Origin: an uncultured Phycisphaerales bacterium
GTDB lineage: Bacteria > Planctomycetota > Phycisphaerae > Sedimentisphaerales > Anaerobacaceae
Direction: 5' to 3'
Length of the DNA stretch: 64,000 nucleotides
Assembly: GCA_903857265.1 (NCBI GenBank)
Contig: CAIODZ010000015.1
Span: 1-64,000 of the forward strand
Shown: piece after piece, positions 61,438-64,000 of the stretch
Layout of the letters: each line of letters opens with the position of its first letter
Numbering within the stretch: position 1 is the stretch's first letter
The notes under the pieces: model-generated
Databases searched by the model: none
Seen by the model: only the letters and a program-made list of their open reading frames with translations
Told to the model about the DNA's origin: nothing
Position numbers and translations under genes: made by a program

Positions 61438-61548
61438 ATGGCTAAGAAACCTGTATCCAACTTGAAGAAAACCAAAACCGGCAAAATCATTCGTGCCATT
61501 ACCGTCAAAGACATCCTCGACGAGCAAATCGCCTACAAACTGGCTTAG
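61438..61548 (+). CDS. Possible 36-aa basic protein
   Basis: MAKKPVSNLKKTKTGKIIR ... ILDEQIAYKLA, ending 26 bases before the next gene. It has no clear Shine-Dalgarno. Basic, soluble. It could be a small leader ORF or a gene remnant. Confidence 0.3.
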   Translation: MAKKPVSNLKKTKTGKIIRAITVKDILDEQIAYKLA

Positions 61549-61574
61549 AGTATATTGAAAAATAGTAGCAATAA

Positions 61575-62057
61575 ATGGAAATAGTTAATCAGCAAAACAT
61601 AACTCTTGTTACTGCAATGATTGGTGCTGTGTGTGGCATATTGGGTTTGATTTTAGGTATAATTAATACTTGGCATCAAATTAGCAAAAACCGTGTTAGG
61701 CTAAAAATAATTCCTAAAATTGCATTTATGATTGATGCAAATAATGTTTTGACGTTTGATAGGTATAACGAAAGCGTTTCCGACCGTTTTCGCAAAGGTA
61801 TTCCATTTAGACTTTGTATAGAAGTAATCAACTTAAGTGCCTTTCCTTTAACCATTTCTGATATTGGATTTGGCAAAACAAATAATTTAAGGCAAATTCT
61901 TTTTTGTCCAGAACTTACGCCAGGAAAAACATGGCCGCCTCGTCTTGAATCAAGAGAATCTGTTGTAGCTTATGCGAATACTGATTGTGGTGTTACTTGT
62001 TATGGGACAAGCCCAATATTCAAAGAGTATATTCGAGATTTACATCTAAAATCATAA
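61575..62057 (+). CDS. Single-pass membrane protein of a HEPN-linked pair
   Basis: 160 aa. One N-terminal helix (LVTAMIGAVCGILGLILGI) follows a short extracytoplasmic start, then a beta-rich domain (RLKIIPKIAFMIDANNVLTF ... FRLCIEVINLSAFPLTISDIGFG). AT-rich codons differ from the surroundings. It ends seven bases before the HEPN-like gene, so the two are an operon. Similar N-anchored beta domains accompany several uncharacterised defence-like genes; no direct evidence here. Confidence 0.5.
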   Translation: MEIVNQQNITLVTAMIGAVCGILGLILGIINTWHQISKNRVRLKIIPKIAFMIDANNVLTFDRYNESVSDRFRKGIPFRLCIEVINLSAFPLTISDIGFGKTNNLRQILFCPELTPGKTWPPRLESRESVVAYANTDCGVTCYGTSPIFKEYIRDLHLKS

Positions 62058-62064
62058 ACATAAT

Positions 62065-62850
62065 ATGGCCGCTGAATCAATATTATTTGAACAGAGCTTT
62101 CTCTCGAAGAAATCCGAAGATGTTATTTTACCAAATTTTATACCCACATATATCCAGCTTCACCAAGATATTTGGTATCGCCTAATTTGTGTTGATGCTA
62201 ACCTACAGATACTCGAAACGATTGGTCGTTTTCCTCTCCATCATTTATACGCCCCCCAGAACAATGTCTTTTGGGGAATGGTTTTTTGGAACTTTGTCCA
62301 AATGTCAGTCATGCTCCTGCACGGCCTTGTTTCCGACAATACGAAGAACGCGCATACCCTTCCGAAATTTAGAAACACTGTGCTTAATCATCTGCGCACA
62401 GATTCACTTAAGATTGCATATCGCAAAAGTTTAAATCAGACTAAGTTAAATAAACAACTTGTACCTATACGCAATAAAATAAGCCACATGCGCAATGAAG
62501 TAGTAGCCCATCGCTTTCTCGATACCAAAGGTCGCTTGAAAGCTCCACATATTGGTGGTGTTAGCATTTCCGAACTGCGTAAGGTATTTGAAGATATAAA
62601 ACGACTCTTTGAGGCATGCTGCTTTGGCAGCGAATACGTCACCTCGTTCTATCCGCCCCTTGTGCCAGGCTATAAGACCACCGAAAAAGATATCGAGGAA
62701 ATTCTCTGCTTGATAGTAAAAAATAGTTATTGGCTCAATCAACCAGAACGTCACGCGCCATCTTGGCAACACATCAAACCGCACAAACCCATTAAGGATA
62801 TTGAAGAACTTAACAAATGGAGGACCAAGCTCAACCTCTCGCCAGCATAA
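62065..62850 (+). CDS. Putative HEPN-domain protein
   Basis: 261 aa, AT-rich. The helical C-terminal half contains IRNKISHMRNEVVAHRFLD, matching the RNK-H / Rx4-6H motif of HEPN ribonucleases (as in AbiU2-like proteins). Earlier helices (LHQDIWYRLICVDANLQILETIGRF) fit the same fold. HEPN proteins often act as toxins or abortive-infection RNases. No antitoxin with an MNT fold is adjacent; the upstream membrane protein is the only partner. Assigned on the motif only. Confidence 0.5.
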   Translation: MAAESILFEQSFLSKKSEDVILPNFIPTYIQLHQDIWYRLICVDANLQILETIGRFPLHHLYAPQNNVFWGMVFWNFVQMSVMLLHGLVSDNTKNAHTLPKFRNTVLNHLRTDSLKIAYRKSLNQTKLNKQLVPIRNKISHMRNEVVAHRFLDTKGRLKAPHIGGVSISELRKVFEDIKRLFEACCFGSEYVTSFYPPLVPGYKTTEKDIEEILCLIVKNSYWLNQPERHAPSWQHIKPHKPIKDIEELNKWRTKLNLSPA

Positions 62851-62869
62851 ACCCTCTTTTTAGCGATTC

Positions 62870-63028
62870 AAAGATAAAACCGGCAGGTCAAAAAAATAAT
62901 TCTCTGCCTGCCCCGGCGTAGCGCAGCGAAGATGGGTGTGCTCTGTGAACTCTTGCCGGAAGGCATCCTTAGGGAGTGGCTAAAAAAACAGTGTAATCTG
63001 TGAACTCTGTGGCTAAAAAACTCGGTAG
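62870..63028. repeat. Dispersed repeat words before maf
   Basis: GCCTGCCCCGGCGTAGCGCAGCGAAGATGG text, then GTAATCTGTGAACTCTGTGGCTAAAAA words. Related to 57.7 and 63.6 kb. Confidence 0.55.
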
Positions 63029-63598
63029 CTAAAAAAGCAATCTTTTAAGTAGTTCCATCGGCATACCCATAACGTTTGTCATACTGCCCTCGATGTGGTC
63101 AACGAATGGGTCGTTGTCGCTGATAGAATACGCGCCCGCCTTGTTCTGCCAGACGCCGCTCTCGATATGCTCGGCAATCTGGGCATCCGTCAGTTTCTTC
63201 GGGTAAACAACCGTCGTATCCGCTTCGACAATTTTCAGATTGCGCAATTTACAGATAATGGCAACGCCCGTGATGACCTTGTGGGGCTTGCTGAATAGCA
63301 TTCGCGTAATCTCTTCTGCGTGTTTCGCGTCGCGGGGCTTGCCGATAATTTGGCCCTCGAAATCGACGACGGTATCCGCCCCGATTACGATTGAATCAGG
63401 ATACTTGTCGGCAACGTCATTCCCCTTGGCTAAAGCCAATTGTTTGGCGTATTCGGCAGGAGCGATATTTTCAGCTGAGAAAATTGATTCATCGATTTGC
63501 GAGACGACAACGGTGAATTTGTAGCCGGCTTCGGCGAATAGCTGTTTACGCCGAGGCGACGCTGATGCCAGTATGATTGTTTTAGAATGAATATCCAA
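63029..63598 (-). CDS. maf: Maf-like nucleotide pyrophosphatase
   Basis: 189 aa. It opens TIILASASPRRKQLF, has GNDVADKYPDSIVIGADTVV and a later QNKAGAYSISDNDPFVDHIEGSMTNVMGMPM, the classic Maf/YhdE set. It hydrolyses dTTP/UTP or modified NTPs and may affect septation. It joins rdgB as a second house-cleaning pyrophosphatase in the window. Confidence 0.94.
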   Translation of the reverse strand: MDIHSKTIILASASPRRKQLFAEAGYKFTVVVSQIDESIFSAENIAPAEYAKQLALAKGNDVADKYPDSIVIGADTVVDFEGQIIGKPRDAKHAEEITRMLFSKPHKVITGVAIICKLRNLKIVEADTTVVYPKKLTDAQIAEHIESGVWQNKAGAYSISDNDPFVDHIEGSMTNVMGMPMELLKRLLF

Positions 63599-63632
63599 TT
63601 TTAATTTTCAGTGAAATCTGTGTAATCTGTGG

Positions 63633-64000
63633 TTACCTTAACCGTACCGAGTATGTTATTTTCCGGCAGAAGATAAGGTATTGTTTTTCGATTTTCTCAT
63701 AATCGCTGTCGATGTAATGCTCGAACAGCACCTTTCCGATTTCGTGGTTCCAGTTGACGGTAATCGGTATATTTCTGTCGGCGGCGATTATCATGTCCTC
63801 CTGGGCCAGGGGCCACTGGCCATTTAGCCCGTCGAAGAGCAGCTTTTGATATTTGGCTAAGCGTTTGCCGTAATCATCTTCACGAAGGAAGCGGACAAGG
63901 GCATACGCCTGGCTGTAAAAAGCAGCGACGGCGTCATCGTTTTCGGTTACAACTTCGCCGGGGTTGAGCGTTATCAGGGTCTTGAGAGGTATAATCTTAT
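63633..64000 (-). CDS. C-terminal part of a DUF1570-like protein (cut by edge)
   Basis: An open frame enters from the right edge and stops at 63633, giving about 121 residues (KIIPLKTLITLNPGEVVTENDDAVAAFYSQAYALVRFLRED ... YDSDYEKIEKQYLIF). FYSQAYALVRFL matches the peptidase-MA/DUF1570 helix found in many planctomycete exported proteins. The last residues (SVRLR) come from repeat text at 63608-63640. The start is outside the window. Confidence 0.55.
   Translation of the reverse strand, partial: KIIPLKTLITLNPGEVVTENDDAVAAFYSQAYALVRFLREDDYGKRLAKYQKLLFDGLNGQWPLAQEDMIIAADRNIPITVNWNHEIGKVLFEHYIDSDYEKIEKQYLIFCRKITYSVRLR

Noticed and set aside
61227-61445. 72-aa plus-strand ORF
   Set aside because: Encoded by dispersed repeat words (SLALPAQNEHHF... 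after a repeat-derived stretch); no ribosome-binding site.
1-64000. tRNA or rRNA genes
   Set aside because: No cloverleaf with a T-loop GGTTCRA box or conserved rRNA segment was seen by eye; a scan with tRNAscan-SE would settle it.

Overview
The window looks like a chromosomal segment of an uncultured or poorly described planctomycete, probably Phycisphaerae (Sedimentisphaerales-like). This is an inference from content, not from a marker gene. The support is a PEP-CTERM secreted protein, a TIGR03790-like protein with a dockerin tail, two very large GLUG/dockerin-like/LamG surface proteins, Tat-exported aldo/keto-reductase-like proteins, a pectinesterase-like protein and a GH42/GH35-like glycosidase. 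GC is moderate, with AT-richer accessory islands near 6.2-8.4 kb and 61.4-62.9 kb. No rRNA, tRNA, CRISPR array or recognisable transposase was seen.

Layout. 0-6 kb: secreted and PEP-CTERM proteins, and an NtrC-type regulator whose phosphoacceptor Asp is Glu. 6-8.4 kb: an accessory island of unknown proteins. 8.5-19 kb: housekeeping genes (pseudouridine synthase, Tat aldo/keto reductase, COQ7-like diiron protein, transketolase, DMT transporter, mfd, CPBP protease). 19-30 kb: envelope proteins, a serpin, a PadR/HAAS operon and the first giant GLUG protein. 30-39 kb: clpC, an operon containing an unusual RNase H-PurN fusion and a zinc-ribbon coiled-coil protein, and a pair of M16 peptidases with complementary active-site halves. 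39-48.5 kb: the second GLUG protein, HAD and aldo/keto-like genes, then argB-argD-argF-GNAT-rdgB. 48.7-57.7 kb: an AI-2E permease, then a phage-derived set on the minus strand (HTH, ABC ATPase, GNAT, ParB-like, small terminase and, beyond a glycosidase and rpiB, large terminase) with no capsid, portal or tail gene. 58-64 kb: a SpoIIAA-like protein, pectinesterase, two tiny stress-type membrane proteins, a putative HEPN pair, maf, and a gene cut by the window edge.

The most interesting signals are non-coding or structural. (1) Word-like dispersed repeats fill many gene junctions. In the terminase-associated cluster they appear inside reading frames and even supply a ribosome-binding site, a start codon and a C-terminus. 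(2) A 600-base gap upstream of rpiB holds a promoter, a ~200-nt strongly structured RNA candidate ending in a terminator, and a 20-residue basic ORF behind a strong Shine-Dalgarno. (3) Two terminator hairpins with long C/U-rich loops at 49.9-50.3 kb suggest a small RNA. (4) An 18-bp identical element sits just upstream of a TTGACA box both at the NtrC-like gene and 20 kb away.

Starts were chosen by Shine-Dalgarno where possible, and many differ from the ORF track. Functions come from motif recognition only; no database search was run.
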